Shown here in pieces: positions 1 through 10,249 of a DNA stretch of 64,000 nt (positions are counted from its first letter, which is position 1; each line of letters opens with the position of its first letter). The notes under the pieces were generated by a model. That model ran no database searches. It saw nothing but the letters and a program-made list of their open reading frames with translations, and was not told the origin of the DNA. A program made the position numbers and the translations under genes. The stretch is from Trichosporon coremiiforme (lineage: Eukaryota > Basidiomycota > Tremellomycetes > Trichosporonales > Trichosporonaceae): the NCBI GenBank assembly GCA_039545355.1, contig BCJJ01000012.1, positions 1,257,067-1,321,066 of the forward strand. The letters run 5' to 3'.

Positions 1-1042
1 CGCGGGCTGATACTCCTAGAGTACGTTCGACGCGGGCTGAAGCTGCGGCTACGGCTGCGCGAGTAGCTCCTGCTTCTGCTCCTCCGGGGCGACAGACTCC
101 TCGAGTAGCTCCTACGCGGCGAGCGGCTCCGGCTCCGTGCACCACGGACGTAGTCCGGGCTACGGCGCGGAGGCGGACGGCGGTACGGAGGCGAACGTGT
201 GCGCGAGCGCGAGCGAGGTCGGTACACGTCGCCACCGCGACCGCGGAAGTCACGCCCTCCGCCGCGGCCGCCGCTGAAACTGTTGCCTCCCCGGCCACCA
301 CCGTAGCTGTTGCCTCCCCGGCCACCACCGTAGCTGTCGCCTCCTCGGCCGCCGAAATTGTTGCGCGCACCCGGGCCGTAGGCAGGTGGAGGGCGGCGAT
401 CAAAGCCACCTCCTCTCCTGGGCGAGGGCGAGCGACCGTACGGCGACGGCGATCGTCGGCGATGCGGGGGAGGAGAACGGCGCCAGCCTCCACCACGGCG
501 CGGAGAAGGAGATCTCGAGCGGAACGAGCCTCGGCGAGGAGGGGGAGGGGAGCGTCTGGCAACCGGCGACGGCTGGCGCGGAGGTGGCAGAGGGTCCGCG
601 GAGACCTGCAAGTTAGTTACAGGTCAGGTACACAACTCTGCTTGTATGCTACTCACCTGCACCTTCAGAACGGATCCGTCCAGGATTCCTCCATCCATGC
701 AGCGGACGGCCTCCTCGGCCTGATTCGGGCGGTCGAACTCGAGCGCCGCCTTCCCTCGGTTCAATCCAGCTGGACAGTCAGTTTCCAATGCAAACTGGGG
801 CAATGTCACTCACAAACTTTGAAGACGGGAAGGTCAAGGCCAGTGACTTTGCCGTAAAAGCCGAAGATCTCGCGCAAATGTCCCGGGTGGACATTCTTGG
901 TTAAGCCGTCAATGACGATGACGCGCGAGCCTGAGGCGCTACCTCCAGCAGAGGGTGCTCGGGGTGACATGGCGACATCGCCATTGCGGTGGGGACTGGG
1001 AGTCAACCGTTTCGGCGATCTTGAGCGACCGCGTTCGGACAT
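1..1042 (-). CDS. RNPS1-like SR splicing factor (one RRM, RS/Gly-rich tail), 3' end outside window
   Basis: Exons are 814-1042, 657-769 and 1-605; the last stays open to the window edge, so the C-terminus is missing (over 315 residues visible). The start is the ATG at 1042, the first in frame and followed by an RS-rich peptide. One RRM spans about residues 40-114, with RNP2-like VIVIDGL and RNP1-like GKAALEF; the join across intron 770-813 restores a continuous RRM of RNPS1 type. After it comes a proline/arginine/serine tail, then a Gly-rich block with repeats of the type GGRGGNSYGG, then more RS dipeptides. RNPS1 is known as a nuclear exon-junction-complex and splicing activator. In vertebrates the RS part precedes the RRM, whereas here most of it follows, so other SR-type RRM proteins remain possible. 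The family call is inference from the RRM. Confidence 0.8.
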
Positions 1043-1403
1043 GGTGGGATGGATGGGGTGATTTGATGGGAGTGGGGACGTTGCAACGAGTGTGTGACTG
1101 ACTTTCAGTGGTTTCTGTTGCTCGATCGGTGGAGGCATGGAGGCAAAACCGTCATCCATCCACATTGGAATGAGCCTAGCCCAGGCACACACGGACGACT
1201 TCCGTATGCGACCGCGCTAGTCACCATCTGTTGACACGAAATACGCTACAAGAGAACAGCCGCATACATGATGCACTCTTGAACGCTGTTCAGTGTCTTT
1301 CTAACCCAGACGCTGCAACCAAAAAGCTTCTTGTTATACTACTGCATTGACACGCTGTATAATCCATGATCCCGCGCGCTCCTGCTCCCTACAAATCTCT
1401 AGC

Positions 1404-2651
1404 TTACGAGTTGAAGGTGAACGAAGCACCGACCTTGTGGGCAGCGGCACCGGCGGTGGCGTCGTTGAGCTTGGTGGTGTCGAGGGCAAGGCCGAACGAG
1501 GCCTTGACGCCGGGGCGGAGAGCCTGAGTGTAGCCGAGGACAAGGACACCAGAGTTGTTGATCTTGGCCTTGACGAAGGCGGCGTTGTCAAGGTAAGCCT
1601 TGGCACCGACCTCGAGGGAGACACCGCCGGTGGTCGACTTGGTGTCGTAGACAGCCTTGGCGCCGGCCTCGACGTCCTTCGAGACCTTGTGGTAGTACGA
1701 GGCGGCGAAGGTGGAGAGGTTGCCGAGGCCGTGGAGGGTGACGGCGTACTCAGGGGCGGAGAAGCCGAGGGCAGCGGCGTAGCGGGTGATGGCACCGGCC
1801 TGGACGTCGTACGAAGCCTCGGCACCGACAAGGAAGCCGTCGTGGCCGACAACGGCGTCAGCGGTGAAGGTGGGGCCCTTAAAAAGTCAGTTCGCCTATT
1901 CATCCGTTCAGACGGAGCGCGCTAAAAGAGCACTTGGCTCCTCGATGTCGCAACTCACCTTGAAGATGTCGGCGGTGGCACGGGTGTGGAGCGAGGGCTG
2001 CTTGTAGATGGCAGTGAGGACGGCAGCCTTGGTCGACTTGGCGGGGTTAAGGGTGGTAGCGAGGTCGAGCTTCAGGCCCTTGGCGATCTGGTTCTCGAGC
2101 TCAACCTGGGTGCGGAGGAGGTTGGTGGTGGTCCAGGCCTGTTGCGAGTCAGCAAGGTTCGCGTGTCATCAGTCCCTCTCTCAGGTCATCATCGGCGAGG
2201 GGTTTCTTGACGCCGATTGGAAACCGGAAATATAGGGCCCAGATCCGACTTTTTATGATCCGAGTTTTCCCTCGCCTATTGAGAGCCTGGGAGCATCCAT
2301 TCGATACACACCTGGGTAACGGTGAGGCCGTTCTTGAAGTCGACGTACTTGCCCTCGATGTCACCGTTGATGACGTTGGACTTGGAGTCGCGGGTACCGG
2401 CGACCTTGAAGGCAACGTTGGAGGGGGTGAGGGTCTTGACCTCAAGGGAGGTACCGTTGATGGGGTAGTCCTTGAGGAGCAGGTCCGACGAGGACTTGCC
2501 GAGGTCCTACGAAGAGTTAGTTCGCGTTCCGCAACGAGCGGATACCTGGAAGCAACCGCTGTCCGGCTTGTCGTTGTCCGACTGAGCCGGAGCGGTTGAT
2601 CCGACTTCTGTTAAGACCTACCTTCCAGGAGGGGGGAACGGGCTGGGGCAT
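1404..2651 (-). CDS. POR1: Mitochondrial outer-membrane porin (VDAC)
   Basis: Four exons (2622-2651, 2312-2506, 1959-2138, 1404-1877) encode 292 residues, the usual VDAC length. The start ATG at 2651 gives the short N-terminus MPQPVPPSWKDLGK, which resembles the amphipathic N-terminal helix of fungal porins. The rest is alternating beta-strand sequence ending in HKVGASFTFNS, the typical last strand. VDAC is a 19-stranded beta-barrel that passes metabolites such as ATP/ADP across the outer mitochondrial membrane. Introns are 115, 173 and 81 nt, longer than most in this window. Codon bias is very strong (C or G third bases), as expected of a highly expressed gene, and it creates long spurious ORFs on both strands across exon 4. 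Confidence 0.95.
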
Positions 2652-2931
2652 GTTGACTGGCAGGAGTTAGCGACGCGTTTGAGGGGGATGCGAGTGGTGG
2701 AGGTGCGCCGTGTGGGCAGCAGGTGGGCGATGCACGCGGAAAGCTGAACTGACCTAGAGGATGCAGGAGAGGAGGTTGAAAAGAAGAAGAGTGTAAACAA
2801 GAAATGTGGTGGCCAAAGACACGTTTACGTTCGCGGAGGGTCAATGAAGAGGCAGCGAGCGAGGCCAGTAAGCGAAAGCGTTGGGGGAGCGAGTGAGAGC
2901 GAGGCAGCGCGACGACCCAGGGCGGCCAGGC

Positions 2932-2960
2932 GCCAGAGGCCAGAGGCCAGAGGGCCAGAA
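2932..2960. repeat. Short tandem repeat GCCAGAG x3 plus one degenerate copy
   Basis: GCCAGAG occurs head to tail at 2932-2938, 2939-2945 and 2946-2952, then after one base GCCAGAA at 2954-2960. It lies about 290 bp upstream of the porin start. Confidence 0.8.
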
Positions 2961-2996
2961 GGGAGGCTCGCGCAATGGACTCGGCTCGCGGCGGCA

Positions 2997-3348
2997 CCGT
3001 CACAGTGGCACTTGGTACCCGGTGGGCCATTTGCCCAGCCTGGCCTGCCCTTTGCCTGGGTAGCTGGGTTGAGCCTCCACCGGCCGGTGCTACCGTCCGA
3101 CGACCCGACGAAATGCTGGGACTGGAACGAGGGATGCATCACGCGTTCAGTGCGCGCCGGCACCAACAGTGGGCGCTGACTGGTCAGCACGGCATACCCC
3201 CTTATGTGACGTAGGTGGACTCGGGGCCTTCCGCTTGCTCCGTCACCTCACTGCCGCTGCTCCGTCTGTGGTTGGCTGCACCACCATCTCAGTCACGGCG
3301 TTATCATCATAACACCGGCACCACTCTGGGTACCCCGTCACAGTGGCA
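2997..3348. repeat. Direct repeat CCGTCACAGTGGCA, two copies
   Basis: The 14-base word is identical at 2997-3010 and 3335-3348. Both copies sit next to GGCACC and GGTACCC words, but in a different order, so these look like two related regulatory modules and not a simple duplication. Function unknown. Confidence 0.6.
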
Positions 3349-4181
3349 TCTCGCGCGTCCCTGGCACCTCTGTGCCTGTGGTGCCTGCACTTCGCATACC
3401 ACTCATTCATCGCGACCCATCACGCGTTCATCGCTCACCACCGCTGTCACTATCTCCATATCAAATTCGCTGTCAATTGAGGAGCTGGGTGCACATTCAC
3501 GTGACCCAGTCAGACTTTGCCACCCGATTGCATTGCAGCCACCAGATCTCAGTCCAAGCGGAGACGAGCAGCTGCCGAGCGGAGGTGGAGGCCGAGTTTA
3601 TGGTTTCAAGTCAAGTCCTTGTTTTGACCAACGGGCGCAACCGATTCCAGGACATGATGGTTCAAGCGATGCAACCTGTAGATGAACAACACCGCAATCA
3701 ACGAGATGCACAGGTCCTCAGGCCACGGACGTTGTCAGCCGTCTCGCTGCTGGCTGATTCGTCAGGCGATGTATTACCGACAAGCGCTAGCTTTCATTAA
3801 CGACCGGGGGTGTGGTACGAGTTGCAAGACAGCTAAGGCAGCGGCATTGGGTCAGAGTTACAACTATTGCTGCGCGCTGCGCCGCAGAATGGAAAAGAGG
3901 GCGAGCAAGCAGTAACCACTTCGAGCTACTAGCTACTTGGGCTGATGCATAAAGCGAGGAAGGCAGAACTGAAACAAGTGAAACCCCGAACCTTGCGACT
4001 GTCATCGACCGTCGACCGCACACGCTCGCCAACACTCACACGCACGCACACACACACGAATTTAAGAGCATCAAATCTTGGTCGCAACTTCACATCTTAC
4101 TCCATCACATCGCTTTTGTCTCTCCGTTGTTTGTCCTACCGACTCCACCTACTCGACCTGTGTACTCAAGGCAGTCCGAGT

Positions 4182-4199
4182 CCCCCCCCCCCCCCCCCC
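4182..4199 (+). repeat. Homopolymer run of 18 C
   Basis: Eighteen consecutive C in the putative 5' leader of the glycosyltransferase gene, 270 bp before its ATG. Such runs are length-unstable and error-prone in sequencing. Confidence 0.9.
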
Positions 4200-4468
4200 A
4201 TTCCCACCCGGCATTAGTTCGGCGGTCCGTGCGCCAGATATCAGGTGGCGTCAATAGCGGGATCGTGCATCGATAACTTGGTGAAATCGTCTTGTCCGCA
4301 GCACAGACCGACCATCCGACCCAACCACGAGCTCAGGTCTCCGCGCGCACGCACTCACAACACCAAAGCCCACTCACCCATTCAACACCTCACCGCACTC
4401 TGCCGCACTCCCGCACTGGCCGGCCCTGCATTCCTCACTCCACACACTCAACACCTCCCAAACTTTCC

Positions 4469-6324
4469 ATGTCCTCCTTCAACCATGCCACCGACTCGGA
4501 CAGACCATCGTCCCCGCCACGCTCCTTCGACCCCTTAACAACAGATCCAGAGTCCGGCGTAGAGCTGTCCACCCTAGAGTCGGACGCCAGCATGCACCAC
4601 GCTCCCCGTGTCGCAAGCCGGCGAACACCCTTGGACCGGCGTGCCTCTCAGCAGGTGTCTGAGAAGGGACATGTCTCGCCTGCGGTAGCAGGCAGCTCGG
4701 CCGCCCACATGCAAGCGCAACCTTACAGCGGACCCTCGAACCTTTCCTCGCCGACAGCCGAGTACAATAGCACGAGCGGAGACACTTATTATGACGACGA
4801 ATATGGCGACTGGAAACATCGATGGCGGAGCTATCACCCGAATACGGAGGATCAGACGTCGTTTCTGAAGCGTCCGCGGCGGGGCACCCGGTCGCGCGCG
4901 GGCGGCGGTGGATACCTGCCATACTACCGGAAGCGACGGGGACCGACATCAGGCGGCTGGATCCTGCGACGCTGCTTAGGCTGCATCCGGTATCGATGGG
5001 CCCGACTCCTCGTTCTGATCCTGCTCGGAGCGCTGTTCGCGCTGACGGCGCTCTGGCAGTTCTCGAAGCACTACGAGGTGCAGCTCGAGTTCTCGGTCTT
5101 TTCGCGCGACTGGGTGCGCCAGGAAGTCGAGTCGATCCGACCGTTGAAAGGCTGCTGGGAGCCGCAGAACATCTCCCCGGAGTACAATATGACGCAGCAC
5201 GAGGCGCCGCGGCACCAGCTGCTTACGCCGGGCATCAACCTGCGATACGAGCTTGCATGCTACGACTTTGCATCGACGGTGCAGCCGCTGGCATCGGTAC
5301 CGGCGCGCGACACGATCTTCCACACATACTGGCGCTCGGACCTTGCGCCGTTCGACGACCGGCAAGCGGCGACGCTGTACGCCTTCCTCGCGACGCAGAA
5401 CCTCGCTGTCTCCAAGCTCATCCTCTGGACGAACGGCAAGGAGCAGTTGATGAGTAGCGCGCGCCTGCGCGAGCTTGTGCAGGACTGGCCCGACCACATC
5501 GAGGTGCGCCAGTTCGAGCCAACCGTGCTCACCCAGGGTACGGAAGTCGACGGCGTTCTGAACCAGATGGGCGGTATCTTCGACCGCCGCGCATGGGTAG
5601 ACGGTGACGTTGTCCGCCTCCTCGCGCTGTACCAGTACGGTGGCGTGTGGATCGACATGGACATGATCCTCACGCGTGACGTCCAGCCGCTGCTCGAGAG
5701 CGAGTGGGTCATGAAGTGGGACTGCTATGGTGAGTTGTGGCGGACCTGAGACATAACTGACGCTCAGACAAGCAGTTCTTCCAGCTGAACGGCGCGGTCA
5801 TGCACTTCGAAAAGCACTCGCCATACCTCTGCGAGACGTTCCACGTGATGAAGACGTCGCCTCTCCCGCGTCCAGACTCGTTTGACTGGGGCTCGCACCT
5901 GTACTCCAAGGTCCACCGTCGCCTGCTTGCAGCGAACATCACTCCCTTCCAAGTCCTACCATGGTGCTTCTTCGACCCGCGCAACTGCCGCACGGACATC
6001 CGCTTCCCGGACCCGTTCAAGTCAGACCCGGCCAGATGGGCCGGCCACGCGTGGGACGGGATCGGAGACTTTGGCCGCAGCGGCCGCGAGATTTTCGAGG
6101 AGAAGCTCAGCTTCGTCTTTGGCATCCACCTGCACAACCAGTGGCAGAAGCCGTTCCCGAAGGGCGCTTGGATGGACCGCCTCACGATTCAGCACCGCGA
6201 AAAGGTCCAGCGTCTCAAAGATAGCACGCTTAGTATTGGCACGGGCAGTGCCAAGAAGCAGCAGAAGCAGCACGCGCACGCTCACGCAAGCCACAACACG
6301 AACACACACACTCGCTCAGAATAG
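4469..6324 (+). CDS. Type II membrane glycosyltransferase with DXD motif (GT32 / Gly_transf_sug-like)
   Basis: Two exons (4469-5729, 5768-6324) give 605 residues. An upstream in-frame ATG at 4292 exists, but its 59 extra residues are His/Thr/Pro-rich leader-like sequence, so I chose 4469. Residues 1-178 are a disordered cytosolic tail with several Arg/Lys clusters; 179-197 is one membrane segment (LLVLILLGALFALTALW); the rest would face the Golgi lumen. The segment GGVWIDMDMIL (DXD at D396/D398) is the sugar-nucleotide and metal-binding motif of the GT32-type family that includes yeast Och1 and Sur1/Csg1. Acceptor and sugar cannot be told from sequence; mannose or galactose transfer to protein or lipid glycans is plausible. 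The C-terminus ends in a His/Ala/Thr-rich tail of about 30 residues. Confidence 0.85.
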
Positions 6325-6668
6325 ACTGCATAGATTGCTTCGCCTGTACTAGCAACCTGTACCAGTATAGACATGCCTAAAGGTTTTATAATGCACATTA
6401 ATGACAAGCTTGCGAGCTGCTAAGGCTGCACTGCACGCAATGCAGCGCAATGTCCCTTCACGGTGCAATGCGACAGACGCCGTTGGCTGATATTTCTGGC
6501 TCAGATGACACTCGTCCATGTCCGACCGAGGATTTAAGTGGGTGGATGAAACTGGCGCCGCCGCCTCCGCCTTGTCCGGCCATGTGATCGGCTTCATGGC
6601 ATCCGTCATAGACGTCACCGGCAACTGGAGAGGTCACTTTTGGCACATAACAGCATCAACGCGCAATC
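6325..6668. other. Intergenic, promoter of the TMEM14-like gene
   Basis: No coding signal or clear motif seen in this 344-bp gap. It must hold the terminator of the glycosyltransferase gene and the promoter of the next gene; no TATA box is evident near 6669. Confidence 0.5.
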
Positions 6669-7452
6669 ATGGTGAGTAGCTGCCGCGAGGACCAGTGTAT
6701 CTAACCATCACAGTCTAACAAGCCTATTGCGACTGTGAGTGCATGTCTCGTTCTTGCTTGCATGGTGCGGAAGGTGAGAGGGAAGGTGGAAAGGACCCCG
6801 TGTGCGTTGATCCTCCAAGATCTCAGCTGCGCCGCAGAGTTTGTGCGCCGCCGCGTCTTCTCTCCGCCTCCCCTATATTCGCCTCAATCTCTTGCCGACG
6901 ACGTCCTGCTCCTCTCGACACGGAGCATCACATGCAGCTGAGGCAATGGAACATAGCTGACACCCAGCTGGCGGGCCTGTCGACCTTCGGCGGCATCATG
7001 GGATACACAATGGTGGGGAGCGTGCCGTCCCTCGCTGGCGGATTGGGCGTTGGCTCGGTCATGGCTGTGGCTGCTATGCGGATCCATGACGGGCTGCCGT
7101 ACGGGTACGAGCTTGCTGCTGCTAGCAGTGCGGGACTGGCTGTGCCCATGATCAAGTGAGTCGTCCTCCCTCCTGCCCTTCACCCTGGACCACCACATTG
7201 CTTCCCTCCTGCCTTCCCTGTCTTCCTGGGGGAAGGAGTATACGAGTTTTTCCAGGACGGGGTTTATGGTACTGTCGCTGGGATCTGCTGCCGCGGACAT
7301 CCCAGCTTCAGAGCTGCCCAAGGAGGATTTGTCAGCTGACGCCCAGGCGAGCAGCCAAGACCCGCGGTCCTTTCCCGGCCATGATGGCCGTTATGGCTGT
7401 CGGGTCGACGGTATACTACGTCAAGGAGGCGATGGAGCACAACGACAAGTGA
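6669..7452 (+). CDS. TMEM14-family small membrane protein
   Basis: Four exons (6669-6671, 6714-6734, 6968-7155, 7347-7452) encode 105 residues. The first exon is only the ATG codon and the second only seven codons, so the gene is easily missed by ORF finders. The joined protein starts MSNKPIATLAGLSTFGGIMG and continues with the GSVPSLAGGLG motif and two further hydrophobic stretches, as in TMEM14/UPF0136 proteins (about 100-115 residues, three or four membrane helices). In animals TMEM14C sits in the mitochondrial inner membrane and supports haem synthesis; for fungi the function is less clear. Intron 2 (233 nt) is long for this region. Confidence 0.85.
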
Positions 7453-7637
7453 GCCGTGAACGCGAGTGTAACAACATGAGCGAACAGCCCGAACGTGTGA
7501 TCGTCACCACGAGACTCCTTTCGCCGCGAGTCCAGGAAGCCAGAAGTCAAAACCAAGGGTGTATAGACGGCAGTGCAATGCATATGTGAAAGAAATGCTA
7601 ATTATTGGAGTGGTAGTGGTGATAGGGAAGAGTGTGG

Positions 7638-8546
7638 TTAACGGCTCGCGGCGCGAGTCGGAGCGTCCTGTCGTCAGTTCGGTAACGTACAGCTAACTCA
7701 CGCGGACCATAAAACTGACCCTGTGGCCAGGCTTGAGCCTCTCGCCGTCCCAGTGGCTTCCTTCATGGTCGTAGCCAAGGACAGAATGTTCATACCCGTA
7801 CCTCACGTCGCCCCTGTTTGTCAGCTACACTTCATGAACTCGCCAGATGGACTCACTTCTGCATATATACAGATCCGCTGGGCATCAGAATGTCCCAGCC
7901 ATGTTGCTTGTCTTCCTTGTCCTCGAGCCGTAATATGCGAGCCGCACCAAGCGACGCACCGACGATTGTCTGCCCACTCGCCTCAACGTTGTCGACGTGC
8001 GCGAGGATCTCGCCATCTGGGCTCAGGTGCAGAGCATGAGTTGAGCTATTCGGCGGTGGGACTACCGTTGTTTCCTCCAACCCAGGGACAAGCTTATAGA
8101 GCTTAGAGAGCCAGGAGACGTCCCCTGCTACTGGTGGATAGTTCGAGATGAGAGCCTCGCGGTACTGCGTTATGACACTGTCGAAGTGGCCCTGGGTATC
8201 AGCTGTCGCTAATCAAGTAGCTTACCTCTTCGAAACCGTAGGTGCCCGTGAACTGGTCCTGCAATGGTGCAGCCTCCTCCGTTGCCGCCGCCGCCGCAGA
8301 AGCAGCAGGAGAAGATGCTAATCGCCGCCTCGATCCCCGCTTTCTCGTAACGTCTAACCGATCAAGCTTCCACAACGCAATGCTCAGGAGTTGCCTCGAT
8401 TCCGCCCCGGTGAAGAAGGAAGGGTAGATCGCGAAGTCTGCCTCGAAACTTGGCGGGCATTTCGGAGACCCACGCACACGGATGAGAGGTGATGCCGAAG
8501 TGAGAGTGTACTTCAGCAGTTGTGCCAGTGGTCTCGTCGCCCTCAT
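7638..8546 (-). CDS. ALKBH7-like mitochondrial 2-oxoglutarate/Fe(II) dioxygenase
   Basis: Exons 8226-8546, 7857-8191, 7702-7813 and 7638-7667 join to 265 residues. The start at 8546 gives an Arg-rich, Ser/Thr-rich presequence without acids (first 30 residues) that looks like a mitochondrial targeting signal. The double-stranded beta-helix core shows the iron ligands H172-x-D174 and H228 (in RYGYEH) and the 2-oxoglutarate-binding arginines R250/R256 in GHRVSFMVR, all in the order known for ALKBH7. ALKBH7 is described as mitochondrial and linked to programmed necrosis and mitochondrial RNA demethylation in mammals; its role in fungi is unknown. An Ala-rich stretch interrupts the domain near residue 85. 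Introns 1 and 3 are only 34 nt. The last exon is ten codons; without that splice the protein would end three residues after the arginine pair. Confidence 0.85.
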
Positions 8547-8876
8547 CGTGCTCGTCGCTGTTGTCGTTGTTGTCGTGAGTCGGCCGGTCGGGTCGGAAGA
8601 GGACGAAAGTGGAGGTCTCGGAGGTCGGATCCGGTGGAGGCGAGTGCGACTTGGGAGTGCGGAAAGATTGCCCCCGTGACCGTGACAAGTGTCTCGGTGT
8701 GTTCGGCGTGTCCCCGGCAACACGCCCATAGGCGTGATTACCGATCGGCGCTGGCCGCAGGGCATCGTCGCTCGACTCCATCTCTAGCCTTCCTTCAACA
8801 ACCTATCTTTTCCTTCGTCACGCTCTCGCTCCCTTCCCTTATCTCACGACAACAACGACTCACAAACTCAAGTAAC

Positions 8877-10037
8877 ATGACCGACACCGCTGCACCCGCC
8901 GCCCCTATGGCGCCCGTGTCGCGCGAGAACAGGCCCAGCATCGTCGGCCCCGATGCCCCCGAGCCGCCGTACCCGATGCAGCTGCACGGTGCCGTCACCA
9001 AGGGCTTTGGACGGGGTGCGCGCTTCCTCGGTATTCCGACTGGTACGTTTTAGCGCCAGCTGCTGCGCGAGTGCGTTACTCCCCGCTGTCTCTTTCCTTT
9101 CCGTTCCCCGTCGGCTTAGTAAACATGAAAGCTTGCCGAAAGGAGCGAAGCAGAAGGGGTTGAAGCTGATCATGAGTGGACAAAACTGACACCCCAGCTA
9201 ACCTGCCCGACTCGTCCCTTGGCCCCCTCAATGATTTGGGCATGACGGGCATCTACTACGGGTTCGCGCGTATCCACCCCACGGTGTCCACGCCTCTGCC
9301 GACCGCCGCGCCCACGCCGATCTCCATGACACCGTCGGCCTCGAGTGCAAACCTGTTCTCCACGCTTCACCAGCCCCACCACCACCCTTCCGCCCCCAAG
9401 TCACTCTCGACGGACCCTCTCACCTCTTCCGCCATTGCCTCGTTGCCAGCCCAAACTGCGCCGTACCCTCCCGACTCTGTGCCGAGCACGCCCGGAGGAA
9501 CGCAGCGCCTGCACCGCCTGCCCGATGAGGACGGAAAGGTCTGGCCCATGGTCATGAGCGTTGGGTGGAACCCGTACTTCAAGAATGAGAAGATCACGGC
9601 CGAGGTGCATATCATGCACCCTTTCGCGCACGATTTTTACGGACACGACATGAGCGTCCTGATCCTGGGATACATCCGTCCGGAACTGGACTACGTTTCG
9701 AAGGGTGAGTCATGACGGGTTGAGAAGAGCTCTAACAGAGCTACTTGTCACAAGAACTCCCAATCCTTGCAGCCTCACGCTCTCCGAGTCAAAGCTGGCG
9801 AGGAAGGGATGGGGATCAGGACGGGGAGCAAGGCACACCGAAAACGATGGAACGCTAACAACCATAGAGGCCCTCATCCAGGACATCCAGACCGACGTCA
9901 AGGTCGCGCTCAACTCGCTCGCGCGCCCAGAGTACGCCAAGTACGCCTCTTCGCCGTTCCTCATCGACGGGCCGAGTGGAAATGGCGACGCCACTCCTAC
10001 GAATGGTGACGCGAAACCCGACGCCGAGGCGAAGTAG
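8877..10037 (+). CDS. FMN1: Riboflavin kinase
   Basis: Exons 8877-9042, 9198-9704 and 9868-10037 encode 280 residues. It phosphorylates riboflavin to FMN with ATP. The family signatures are present in order: [18 protein letters not shown] (nucleotide and riboflavin binding, residues 42-59), [34 protein letters not shown] and [10 protein letters not shown], then the C-terminal helix [14 protein letters not shown]. Between GIYYGFARI and [10 protein letters not shown] lies an insertion of about 85 Pro/Ser/Thr/His-rich residues (9275-9530) where human and yeast enzymes have a short loop. The gene is divergent from the ALKBH7-like gene (330 bp apart). Confidence 0.92.
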
Positions 10038-10249
10038 AGCGAAGTAGACTTCTGTGGAGCAAGAGGCACGGGCCCGACGCCGACGTCGGTGGTACGAGTC
10101 ATAGACGAAAAGACACATACACAGCACGCCGATCTGTGGCAGGCGGGGCGCAGTAGAGTTCGCGAGCGGGTGGGAGATGCAGAAGATATACCCCTTTGTC
10201 TTAGGCGAGGCAAGCAATCGATACAGAGTTACATACATGTAAATTCTAA

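Larger units (their letters stand above)
2652..4468. other. Gene-free region, divergent promoters of porin and glycosyltransferase
   Basis: No ORF here looks like protein; all reading frames are low-complexity or lack family features. It separates two divergent genes by 1.8 kb. It holds a GCCAGAG triplet repeat, a 14-base direct repeat in two modules, a small inverted repeat GTTATCATCATAAC at 3300-3313, a run of 18 C and CA/CT-rich sequence just before the glycosyltransferase start. The polypyrimidine leader is typical of fungal promoters. Confidence 0.6.

Noticed and set aside
1334..1925. Long ORFs on both strands (about 190 codons each) across porin exon 4
   Set aside because: Shadows of strong codon bias: the third frame encodes the VDAC C-terminus perfectly, while these give low-complexity Ser/Pro/Arg or Gly/Val/Asp strings.
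4292..4468. Upstream in-frame ATG extending the glycosyltransferase by 59 residues
   Set aside because: The extra peptide is His/Pro/Thr-rich translated leader and would follow the polypyrimidine tract; ATG 4469 gives a normal cytosolic tail.
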